From: JAXLQL01 sp046331625 | GTDB lineage: Bacteria > Acidobacteriota > Terriglobia > Bryobacterales > Bryobacteraceae | Direction: 5' to 3' | Length of the DNA: 64,000 nt | Assembly (NCBI GenBank): GCA_046331625.1 | Contig: JAXLQL010000026.1 | Span: 1 to 64,000 of the forward strand | Shown: piece after piece, positions 56,671 through 64,000 of the stretch | Layout: the number at the start of each line of letters is the position of its first letter | Position numbering within the stretch: the first letter of the stretch is position 1 | Notes under the pieces: model-generated | Databases searched by the model: none | Told to the model about the DNA's origin: nothing | What the model saw: the letters and a program-made list of their open reading frames with translations, nothing else | Program-made: the position numbers and the translations under genes

Positions 56671-59592
56671 GTGTTTGCACTGTCCCGCGAGGTCGCGCTG
56701 CGCGATCAAGGGAGGACGCTGGCTTCGTTGTCGATGCTGGCGGCGGCTGTCCCCGAGCCCGTATTTGACCGGCTGGTCGTGTTATTGAAGGCGTGCCCGG
56801 ACCCTGACGGAGCCGTGCATTACCTGAACCGCTTGCGGGAGGAACAGCCTGCTGCCTTCCAGCGAATCATGCGCTCGCCCGCTGTGCTGCAGGCGGCGAT
56901 CATCGTTTTCTGTTACAGCCAGTTTCTTGCCGAGGAAGTGCTGAAGTCTCCGGAGTGGATCGAGCCCATTCCGCAGGCAGGCGAATTGCAGCGGCAGCGG
57001 ACTACGGATGACTACCGCTCGAGGCTCGAGGCCCGGTTGGCGGCCATCGGACCCGAGGGCGATGCGGCGGCCACACTGGCGGCTTTCCGCCAAGAACAAA
57101 TTCTTCGTATCTTGTTGCGGGACATTCTGGGCTACGGTGCGCTGCCGGACGTGACAGAAGAGCTGGCGAACTTGGCGGACGCGATCTTGGGCTGCGCCTA
57201 CCGGCTGCTGCGCGGCGCGCTCGAGGCCCGTCATGGCGTCCCGATGCATGCGAAGAAGCCGTGCGGCCTCTCGATCATTGCGCTGGGAAAGCTGGGCGGC
57301 CGCGAGTTGAACTACAGCTCCGACATCGACCTGCTGTTCGTCTACGGAGGCACGGGCGAAACGGCGGGTGAAGCACCGATCAGCAATCAGGAGTTCTTCA
57401 AGAAGCTGTGCAATCAGCTTACGGAAATGCTCTCTCGCTTCACCGCGCACGGCTCCTGCTATCGCGTGGACTTGCGGCTGCGGCCCGAGGGCACGCTCGG
57501 CGAAGTATGCGTATCGCGCGACGGCGCGCGCGCGTACTACGAGAAACGAGCCCGCGCCTGGGAACTGCAAATGCTCATCAAGGCGCGCGTGGCCGCTGGG
57601 GAACCTGGGCCCGGAGCGGCGCTGCTCGAACACGTGCAGGCGCACATCTATTCGTCGAGCCTCGACTTTTCCGCTGTCGAGACGGTATCGGAAGCGCGCA
57701 TGCGCATTCACGAAAAACTGGCGAAGCGGCGATCCGAAAAGACGGACTTCGACATCAAGCTCGCTCCGGGCGGCATTCGCGATATCGAATTCCTCGTGCA
57801 GTGCCTGCAGCGGCTGCATGGCGGCCGCGACCCATGGGTGCGCCATGGCAGCACGCTCATCGCGCTGTTTCGCCTCTGGAACAAGAAGCTCCTTTCCGAG
57901 ATCGAGTACGGGCGCCTGGCGTCGGCCTATCGATTTTTCCGCGCGCTGGAACACAGGCTGCAATTCTGGGGAGACCGCCAGACTCACGCGATTCCGGCCG
58001 ATCAAACCGAGCGCGAGTTGCTGGCGAAACGGATGCCGCCAGCGCAAATCGGCGGGGTGGCTTCGGCGGTGCAACTGGATCGCGAGGTGACGCGTCATCT
58101 AGAGATGGTGAAAGAGATCTACGAGCGCGTGGTGCACACCCGGCTGCCGAAACACTATTCCGATCGCGCCGTTGACGAAGCCGAATCGGCCGCGGCGCGT
58201 CAACAAGCAGAGCAAGCCGTTGCGGCCCTTCCAGCCGTTGGCGGCACGCTTTCCCTGCATTTGATGCTGCGCCTCGAGCAGCGCGCCCCAGGGCTGGCGC
58301 GGACCTTGAAGCAAAGCGGCGTGCGCAACGGCGTGAAATCTCTGGAACATTTTCTGGAAAGCTTGTTGCCGAACGCGGAGTGGATCGGTTGGCTCGACAA
58401 AGACGCCAAGCTGGCCGGATACGTGATCGATCTGTTCGAGCATAGCCCCTACTTCGCCGAGCAATTCAACCGGAAGCCCGAAAGCATCGCCGATCTGCGA
58501 CAGATGCGGCTGAAGCCCAAGGCTCGCCCTCGCACGGCGGGCGCGAAGTCGATCGACAGCGTCGCCGAAATGCGGCGTGTGTTCCATCGGGAGATGCTGC
58601 TCATCCAGTGCGGCAGCATCTGCCTCTCCACGCCGATCTTCGATACCCTGGCGCGTACGTCTGCGCTGGCAGAAAGCTCCATTGACGCCGCCTATCGGTT
58701 CGCGCTCGAGCAGGTGAGCGAGTCGCAACCGCCGCAGGGCAAACGCTACAAACCGGCGAAGCAGATGATGGTGGTGGCGCTCGGCCGGCTCGGCATGCAA
58801 GAGTTCGACCTGGGGTCCGATGCGGACCTGGTATTCGTGATCCCGGACGCGGATGCGCCGGAAACATTATTCTGGACCCGCGTTGCGGAACGAATCGTCG
58901 GCACGCTGACGACGTACACTGGAGAGGGGAACCTGTTCGCGGTGGATACCCGGCTGAGGCCGAACGGCAGAGCAGGTCCTTTGGTGCAAACGGAGAGCGC
59001 GGTGAAGGAGTATTTCGCCAAGAATGCGGAGGCCTGGGAGGGGATCACGTACATGAAGTCGCGCGCCGTCGCCGGCAACCGCAAACGCGCTACGGGGTTC
59101 CTCGAGGCGCTGCAAGACGTCGACTGGCGCCGCTACGGACAAGGCGGGCGCTCGAAGGCGATTCTGCGGCAAATGCGGCTGCGCCTCGAAGCCGAGCAAG
59201 GCGCCGCCAGCCCCTTGAAGGCGGGCCGCGGCGGCTACTATGACATTGACTTCGCGCTCATGTACCTGCGTTTGAAGAGCGCCGGCATCTTCTTCGACGT
59301 GCTCGATACGCCGCGGCGGATCGAAGTGATCGAGAAGATGGGGCATCTCGAACCTGCCGACGCCGAGTTCCTGCTGAAGGCCGCCACCTTCTATCGCGCC
59401 GTGGATCACGGCCTGCGCTTGATTTCGGGACATGCCGAAGGCAAGCTCCCTGGTGCGCAGTTGCAGTTGGAGATGCTGAGCGAACTGGTGAGCCGGTGGA
59501 CTCCCGACGATTTGCATGACGAGCCGCTTCCGGTGGAACTGAGCCAGATTCAGCGTCAGACGCGAGAGTATTTCGACAGGTTGTTCTCATGA
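56671..59592 (+). CDS. glnE: Glutamine synthetase adenylyltransferase/deadenylase
   Basis: A 973-residue bifunctional enzyme that switches glutamine synthetase by adding or removing AMP. Each half has a nucleotidyltransferase core: residues about 205-222 IALGKLGGRELNYSSDIDLLFVY (deadenylase side) and about 704-722 VALGRLGMQEFDLGSDADLVFVI (adenylase side), each with the S-D-x-D metal pair. The APGGIRDIEFLVQCLQRLHG and KAGRGGYYDIDFALMYLRLK blocks mark the paired regulatory helices. GTG at 56671 is supported because the chain before it is patternless. The nitrogen regulators (P-II, glnA) are not in this window. Confidence 0.93.
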   Translation: MFALSREVALRDQGRTLASLSMLAAAVPEPVFDRLVVLLKACPDPDGAVHYLNRLREEQPAAFQRIMRSPAVLQAAIIVFCYSQFLAEEVLKSPEWIEPIPQAGELQRQRTTDDYRSRLEARLAAIGPEGDAAATLAAFRQEQILRILLRDILGYGALPDVTEELANLADAILGCAYRLLRGALEARHGVPMHAKKPCGLSIIALGKLGGRELNYSSDIDLLFVYGGTGETAGEAPISNQEFFKKLCNQLTEMLSRFTAHGSCYRVDLRLRPEGTLGEVCVSRDGARAYYEKRARAWELQMLIKARVAAGEPGPGAALLEHVQAHIYSSSLDFSAVETVSEARMRIHEKLAKRRSEKTDFDIKLAPGGIRDIEFLVQCLQRLHGGRDPWVRHGSTLIALFRLWNKKLLSEIEYGRLASAYRFFRALEHRLQFWGDRQTHAIPADQTERELLAKRMPPAQIGGVASAVQLDREVTRHLEMVKEIYERVVHTRLPKHYSDRAVDEAESAAARQQAEQAVAALPAVGGTLSLHLMLRLEQRAPGLARTLKQSGVRNGVKSLEHFLESLLPNAEWIGWLDKDAKLAGYVIDLFEHSPYFAEQFNRKPESIADLRQMRLKPKARPRTAGAKSIDSVAEMRRVFHREMLLIQCGSICLSTPIFDTLARTSALAESSIDAAYRFALEQVSESQPPQGKRYKPAKQMMVVALGRLGMQEFDLGSDADLVFVIPDADAPETLFWTRVAERIVGTLTTYTGEGNLFAVDTRLRPNGRAGPLVQTESAVKEYFAKNAEAWEGITYMKSRAVAGNRKRATGFLEALQDVDWRRYGQGGRSKAILRQMRLRLEAEQGAASPLKAGRGGYYDIDFALMYLRLKSAGIFFDVLDTPRRIEVIEKMGHLEPADAEFLLKAATFYRAVDHGLRLISGHAEGKLPGAQLQLEMLSELVSRWTPDDLHDEPLPVELSQIQRQTREYFDRLFS

Positions 59593-60407
59593 GAGCTCCA
59601 TATCTCGGCATCGCATGCGCGGTCGCGGCCCTGGCGGCTCCCGATCCGGTTCGGGAGACGTTCGATCACCTCTATAACTTTGACTTCTCGCAAGCACACA
59701 AGACAGCCGACGCTCATCTGAAAGCCTCTCCGGGCGATCCTCTCGGATACTCGGCCAAGGCCGCGGTGGATCTCTTTCACGAACTCGACCGGCTGAAGAT
59801 CCTGCAGGGCGAGTTCTTCGCCGACGACAAGAAGATCTCCGGTGACGACAAGCTAACGGCTGATCCGGAGATTCGCATGCGGTTCTACGGATCGATCGAG
59901 GCAGCGCAGAAGCTGGCTGACCAGAACCTCGCGAGTGACGCCACTCGCACGCGCGCGTTGTTCTCGCACGCGCTGGCAGAGGGCATGCGCATGGACTACA
60001 TGGCCTTCATCGAGAAGAAGCAACTGCGGAGCTTGGCGGCCGCGCGGCGATCGCAGGGCTACGCGGTGGAGTTGCTCAAGCGCGACCCGTCGTTCGTCGA
60101 TGCGTACCTGACCACTGGTCTCACCGAATACCTGGTGGGGAGCCTGCCATTCTTCATTCGCTGGTTCGTTAAGTTTGACGACACACAAGGCGACAAGCAG
60201 CGAGGCGTGGCGAATCTCGAGAAGGTGGCGGCTTCGGGACGGTACCTGGGTCCCTTTGCACGGATTCTGCTTTCGATCATCAACTTGCGCGAGAAGAACC
60301 TGCCGCGAACGGCGAGTCTGCTCGAGGGGCTGACGCAAGAGTATCCGAAGAATTCACTGCTCAAGGGCGAACTCGAGAAGGTCCGGGTCAAGCTCCAGCG
60401 CCGGTAA
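59589..60407 (+). CDS. Exported TPR-like protein
   Basis: A 272-residue protein with a signal peptide ending near LAAPDP. The chain is mostly helices in TPR-like pairs: VRETFDHLYNFDFSQAHKTADAHLKASPGDPLGYSAKAA, ATRTRALFSHALAEGMRMDYM, LAAARRSQGYAVELLKRDPSFVDAYLTTGLTEYLV, and LLEGLTQEYPKNSLLKGELEKV at the end. Periplasmic. Its ATG overlaps the glnE stop by four bases (ATGA), implying translational coupling, yet a nitrogen-regulation role is not evident. Similar proteins in Acidobacteria are unannotated. Confidence 0.7.
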   Translation: MRAPYLGIACAVAALAAPDPVRETFDHLYNFDFSQAHKTADAHLKASPGDPLGYSAKAAVDLFHELDRLKILQGEFFADDKKISGDDKLTADPEIRMRFYGSIEAAQKLADQNLASDATRTRALFSHALAEGMRMDYMAFIEKKQLRSLAAARRSQGYAVELLKRDPSFVDAYLTTGLTEYLVGSLPFFIRWFVKFDDTQGDKQRGVANLEKVAASGRYLGPFARILLSIINLREKNLPRTASLLEGLTQEYPKNSLLKGELEKVRVKLQRR

Positions 60408-60458
60408 GAATCCGCGTACGGTGTCGGTGAAAACCGGAATTGCGGGTCTTTGAAGCGG

Positions 60459-63386
60459 ATGCGTACACGGGCTGCGCTCGCATTGGTTTTCGTGGCTCCT
60501 CTGCTCGGCCAGCCGGCAATTGTCCGCTTTGACGGCAGCGGAGCAGACACACTCCAGGCGATTGCGGCGACCCAAGACGGAGACGTTGTGGCGGCGCTCA
60601 CTACCACTTCGGCGGATCTCCCTGTTCGTGGCGCGGCGGCCAGAGGCTATGGCGAGTCGAATGCGATGCGGTCCGTGGACGGCGGCGTGAGTTGGCGCAC
60701 GTCACCGATGCTTCCCGCCCTTAGGCCGAGAGCGATCGCAACGCATCCCACGGATTCGAGGGTGCTGATCGCCGTCGCCGAAGATGGTATCTACAAGAGC
60801 GTCGACGCAGGCGGCACGTGGCGGCAGGCATCGAAACTGACGCGCGTGGGCGGAGACGCTCGCTTGGCGGTGGACCCAGAGGATTCGCGCAAGATCTATG
60901 CGGCTGTGGGGAGCCCGATGCTGAGCATCGACGGCGGAGACAGTTGGCGCGCGATTTCTGATTCTGCATTTCGAGTGTCGCCAGTTGCAGTGAACCGCGT
61001 GGTTACCGGTCCGGCCGGAACTGTTCTGTTCTACCCGGAGTTCGGAGCGCCAGTCATCTCCCGCGATGGCGGCGTCACGTGGGCGCCTCTCATGACACCC
61101 GACTTCTTCTCCATCGCGACGCTCGATCCGCGGAATGCGGGCTGGATCTACATTTCCACTGGGGTGGGCGTCAACGGACAACTTTATCTGTCCCGCAACG
61201 GAGGCGCCAGTTGGGACGCGTTGCCCTGGATCGGCGAACGGGTAGAGTCGCTCGAGATCAACCCTGACCGCTCTCAGGAGATCTGGGTGAGCACGGCTGG
61301 CGATGTCAGGCACAGCATCGATGGCGGCAAGACGTGGACGCGCATTGGGGGCCAACGGCCGTTCGTGGGAACAAGACGTTTGTTTCGAACGCCCACTACG
61401 TGCAGTGGCGGCGTGCTCTTCTCGATCACTCTTACCGGCGATCTGTTTCGATGGAACGAAGCTCGCGACGTGTTCGAGCCGGCCGGATTCGGCGGCGTGA
61501 GCGGCATTGCCGCGGCGCCTGATTGCACCATCCATGCAGTGCGCGAGCTTACCGAGGATGCTTGGGTGACGCGCCTCGAGCCCGGCGGAACACCGCGCTG
61601 GTCCACTTACGTCGGCGGCTTCGGCAAGGATCAGGTGCGCGCCCTCGCGTTGGCGCGTGACGGCAGCGTTGCGCTCGCGGGAGTGACGGGATCCGGAGAA
61701 CTCGCGGGGATCGGCGGCGTCGCCCGAGTGTTCGTGGCCAAGCTCGATCCCGATGGACGCGTCTCATGGGTGGCGCGGTTGGGCGGTACGGAGCTCGACG
61801 ACGTGGCTGCGGTGACGGTGGATGCCGCCGGAGCCGTGTACGTCGCCGGCGCTGCGCAGTCGAAGGACTTTCCCGTTACGCCGGGAACCTTCGGCCAGAG
61901 TCCGCGGACCGGCTGGGCCGCCAAACTCTCGCCGGAGGGAAAAATAGAATGGGCCACATATGTTGCCAGGAGCGAAACGGAATTCTGGGCTCCCACATCG
62001 ATTGCGGTCACCTCGAAGGGCGAACTGCTGCTCGCCGCGGAAGGCTACGCGGCACGAATCGACGGAGCGGGTGAACGGTTCACACTACTCGACCCGCAGG
62101 TGCTCCCACGCGCAACGAGGGTGGCCGTGGACCGGGAGGACAACGTCTATTTCGCTGGATTGAGTAGTTTGACCATGATCGCGCCGATGCCCGGGGTGTT
62201 CTCCACTCCCTACAGGTCAATCAGTTGTCAGGCTCCGCCCGGATCCATTGCTACGCAATCTACGCCAATCGACGCCGTTCTGACCAAGCTCGCGGCCGGG
62301 ACGCTCTCTCTCATCTGGAGCACCGTGCTCACCGGCGAATGCGCCACTGCTCCAACAGCGCTGACGATCTCGAACGAAGGTGACGTGATCGTCTCCTTTC
62401 GAACCGATGGTACGGCGTTTCCGCAACGCAACATTGTGGCCACGCCAGGGCTTTGCACGGGCGGAGTGGTCGCGCGCTTGAATGCTTCCGCATCTGATCT
62501 GCTGTTTTCCTCGTATCTCGACACGTGCGTGGCGCCAGCGGTGGCTGCGGGAACTGATGGCGCAATCTACGTGGGCGCCGCCGATCTCGAGCGGGCGCGC
62601 GTGATGCGGGTTGCCGCTCCGTCGCGAGGGCCGGTTGCGATCGACCGCGTGGGCGTGGCCTTTGGAGGCTACAGTCAGGGGATTGCGCCGGGTGCGCTCG
62701 TTTCGATCGGAGGTGAAGGGTTGGGTCCACGTGATGCGGTGGACCTGGGGCTGAACGCGAGGCAACGGCTACCGCTCGAGCTCGAAGGTACCCGTGTGTG
62801 GTTCGGGGACGAGGCTGCGCCGTTGATGGCCGTGAGCGACAGCCAGATCGTCTGCGTAGCACCGGCGGGAATCACTGATCGCGTTACCGTGCATGTGGAG
62901 CGCAACGGAGTGCTGTCGAACTCCGTACTCGCTGGTGTACGGTCCAGGGTTCCGCATCTGCTACCGGCTTCATTCCCGAACGCGAGTGCGCTCCCGGTAC
63001 CGGGCAATGTACGAAATGAGGATGGCGCTGCGAATGACCTGGAGCATCCGGCACGGCAAGGATCGTTCGTCAGCGTCTACGCGACGGGTCTCGGCCAGAC
63101 AAGGCTTGAAGAGCCCCCGGGCTCGATTTCGGCGGGCGGTGTCGTGCAGATCACACCGGCCATCTATGCTCCATGGGCGCAACGAACGGAGATCAGCGAA
63201 GCACGAGCCCTGCCCGGGTTCATTGCGGGACTCTACGAGATTCGCTTACGCGTTCCGCCGTTGGCGCCGTCAGGTGCCAGCCCAATGGCCCTCCCCCTCT
63301 TTCTCGCGCCAGACTCCGGTGGCCGGCTCGCGTTGCTGCGTTTCGTCACTCCTGGAAACACGATCCTGGTTTACGTCACCCAGTAA
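60459..63386 (+). CDS. Secreted Asp-box / SBBP protein with TIGR03437-type C-terminus
   Basis: A 975-residue secreted protein. Signal peptide ends near PLLGQP. Residues 60-290 contain six Asp-box motifs (SVDGGVSW, SVDAGGTW, SIDGGDSW, SRDGGVTW, SRNGGASW, SIDGGKTW), a sialidase-like or Vps10-like propeller. Residues 350-700 carry SBBP-type repeats (TPRWSTYVGGFGKDQVRALALARDGSVALAGVT, TVDAAGAVYVAGAAQSKDFPVTPGTF). The final 250 residues match the Solibacter C-terminal region TIGR03437 (GIAPGALVSIGGEGLGPRDAV, VYATGLGQTRLEEPPGS). It resembles the protein at 2750 in repeat content. Role is surface binding or adhesion. ATG at 60459 is chosen over a TTG nine bases earlier. Confidence 0.8.
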   Translation: MRTRAALALVFVAPLLGQPAIVRFDGSGADTLQAIAATQDGDVVAALTTTSADLPVRGAAARGYGESNAMRSVDGGVSWRTSPMLPALRPRAIATHPTDSRVLIAVAEDGIYKSVDAGGTWRQASKLTRVGGDARLAVDPEDSRKIYAAVGSPMLSIDGGDSWRAISDSAFRVSPVAVNRVVTGPAGTVLFYPEFGAPVISRDGGVTWAPLMTPDFFSIATLDPRNAGWIYISTGVGVNGQLYLSRNGGASWDALPWIGERVESLEINPDRSQEIWVSTAGDVRHSIDGGKTWTRIGGQRPFVGTRRLFRTPTTCSGGVLFSITLTGDLFRWNEARDVFEPAGFGGVSGIAAAPDCTIHAVRELTEDAWVTRLEPGGTPRWSTYVGGFGKDQVRALALARDGSVALAGVTGSGELAGIGGVARVFVAKLDPDGRVSWVARLGGTELDDVAAVTVDAAGAVYVAGAAQSKDFPVTPGTFGQSPRTGWAAKLSPEGKIEWATYVARSETEFWAPTSIAVTSKGELLLAAEGYAARIDGAGERFTLLDPQVLPRATRVAVDREDNVYFAGLSSLTMIAPMPGVFSTPYRSISCQAPPGSIATQSTPIDAVLTKLAAGTLSLIWSTVLTGECATAPTALTISNEGDVIVSFRTDGTAFPQRNIVATPGLCTGGVVARLNASASDLLFSSYLDTCVAPAVAAGTDGAIYVGAADLERARVMRVAAPSRGPVAIDRVGVAFGGYSQGIAPGALVSIGGEGLGPRDAVDLGLNARQRLPLELEGTRVWFGDEAAPLMAVSDSQIVCVAPAGITDRVTVHVERNGVLSNSVLAGVRSRVPHLLPASFPNASALPVPGNVRNEDGAANDLEHPARQGSFVSVYATGLGQTRLEEPPGSISAGGVVQITPAIYAPWAQRTEISEARALPGFIAGLYEIRLRVPPLAPSGASPMALPLFLAPDSGGRLALLRFVTPGNTILVYVTQ

Positions 63387-63475
63387 CAACACCGGCGAAC
63401 CTCGAAGACCGGCGGCGGCCTGCGGTACAATGGCAACTCGCAGCCCCGAAAATGACCGGACCTGTCGAGGTTTGA

Positions 63476-64000
63476 ATGGTTGGCCAGGCACTGCGCCACT
63501 ACCAGATCGAGGGCAAGCTCGGCTCGGGCGGAATGGGAATCGTCTATCGCGCTGTCGATACGCGGTTAGAACGTCCGGTGGCCATCAAGCTGCTGTCGTC
63601 TTCGGCTCTCTCCAATCCTGAGCGCCGTCGGCGCTTCGTGCAAGAAGCCAAGACCGCGTCGGCGCTGAATCATCCCAACATCGTTACCATCTACGAAATC
63701 GACACGGGCGAGTTCGAAGGGGATCGCGTCGACTTCATCGCCATGGAACTGGTCCAGGGGCAAACGCTCGACAAGCTGATCGCCTCTCGCGGGCTCCGCG
63801 TGCGCGATGCACTCGAGTACGCGATCCAGATTTCGGGCGCGCTCGCCGCGGCCCATGCGGCAGGGATCATCCATCGCGACCTGAAGCCCTCGAACATCAT
63901 GGTTACCGAAGAGGGCTTGGTCAAGATCCTCGACTTCGGACTGGCGAAGTTCGAAGAGCCGGCGGCCGACGCATATGCGGCCACCGAGACCATCAACCTC
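63476..64000 (+). CDS. Hanks-type Ser/Thr protein kinase, N-terminal part only
   Basis: The window ends after 175 codons with no stop. The visible kinase domain begins MVGQALRHYQIEGKLGSGGM with the glycine loop G16-S-G-G-M-G, the ATP-anchoring Lys38 in VAIK, Glu57 in the C-helix, the catalytic HRDLKPSN (133-140) and DFGLAK (153-158). All catalytic residues are intact. It phosphorylates proteins on Ser/Thr. The PP2C gene at 23209 could be an opposing enzyme, though nothing links them directly. Whether a C-terminal sensor, TPR or propeller domain follows is not visible. A -10-like TACAAT stands about 45 bases upstream. Confidence 0.9.
   Translation, partial: MVGQALRHYQIEGKLGSGGMGIVYRAVDTRLERPVAIKLLSSSALSNPERRRRFVQEAKTASALNHPNIVTIYEIDTGEFEGDRVDFIAMELVQGQTLDKLIASRGLRVRDALEYAIQISGALAAAHAAGIIHRDLKPSNIMVTEEGLVKILDFGLAKFEEPAADAYAATETINL

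Noticed and set aside
53906..57103. Repeated AATTTGTT words (52529, 53290, 53907, 54197, reversed at 57094)
   Set aside because: Several fall on the peptide Asn-Leu-Phe, so codon-pair preference may be enough to explain them.

Overview
The window reads as chromosome from a GC-rich acidobacterium close to the Solibacter/Bryobacter group. The evidence is the set of lineage-typical families. There are giant secreted proteins with SBBP (Solibacter beta-propeller) and Asp-box repeats, and a TIGR03437-type C-terminal region. There is a carboxypeptidase-regulatory-domain (Oar-like) TonB receptor, many Tat-exported enzymes (Gfo/Idh/MocA, mandelate-racemase type, DUF3500, class V aminotransferase), DUF507, and a GC-rich double-hairpin repeat scattered between genes. 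I saw no rRNA, tRNA, CRISPR array, phage or complete insertion sequence. Genus is an inference.

Layout. 1-16 kb: the start of a sugar-phosphate isomerase/epimerase gene, a secreted EndoG-like nuclease whose upstream region is tandemly duplicated, a PLP enzyme, a 1679-residue surface protein, an M48 protease, an NHL-repeat protein, an alpha/beta hydrolase, and a divergent pair (DoxX/MauE-thioredoxin protein and a membrane-anchored amidohydrolase) whose start codons overlap. 16-24 kb: eno-gpmA (4-base overlap), small unknown genes, a MazF-type toxin coupled to an unusual 255-residue partner, rpsU, a GNAT enzyme, membrane and HEAT proteins, and a PP2C phosphatase. 24-32 kb: two overlapping NMT1/SsuA-like lipoproteins divergent from a LysR regulator, a hydrogenase-maturation-protease-like protein, a double DUF507 protein and ribokinase. 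A decayed stretch follows (ankyrin pseudogene and a dead second copy of the nuclease), then a third NMT1-like protein.

32-43 kb: a VapBC-type pair with a perfect 14-bp inverted-repeat operator, a protein with an HETGGH motif resembling the M49 peptidase signature, a sugar-related operon (Gfo/Idh/MocA, MFS transporter, mutarotase-like protein), and an operon of PPi-type phosphofructokinase, methyltransferase and LssY_C-domain protein. A Tat-exported enolase-superfamily enzyme is followed by a convergent porin. 43-50 kb: TonB receptor, RraA-family protein and class V aminotransferase in one minus-strand run, facing an amidohydrolase. 50-64 kb: an ABC-2 exporter pair, aroA with a minimal histidine kinase, a DUF3500 protein, a GT-C membrane glycosyltransferase, glnE with a TPR protein (4-base overlap), a second Asp-box/SBBP secreted protein, and the start of a Ser/Thr protein kinase cut by the window end.

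How the genes fit together: eno, gpmA and the PPi-type phosphofructokinase are core glycolysis spread over three loci. The Gfo/MFS/mutarotase, enolase-superfamily, RraA and TonB-receptor genes suggest uptake and turnover of plant- or soil-derived sugars and acids. PP2C and the Ser/Thr kinase point to protein phosphorylation signalling. The least explained items are the MazF partner, the HETGGH protein, the duplicated nuclease leader and the overlapping divergent starts near 13,856.
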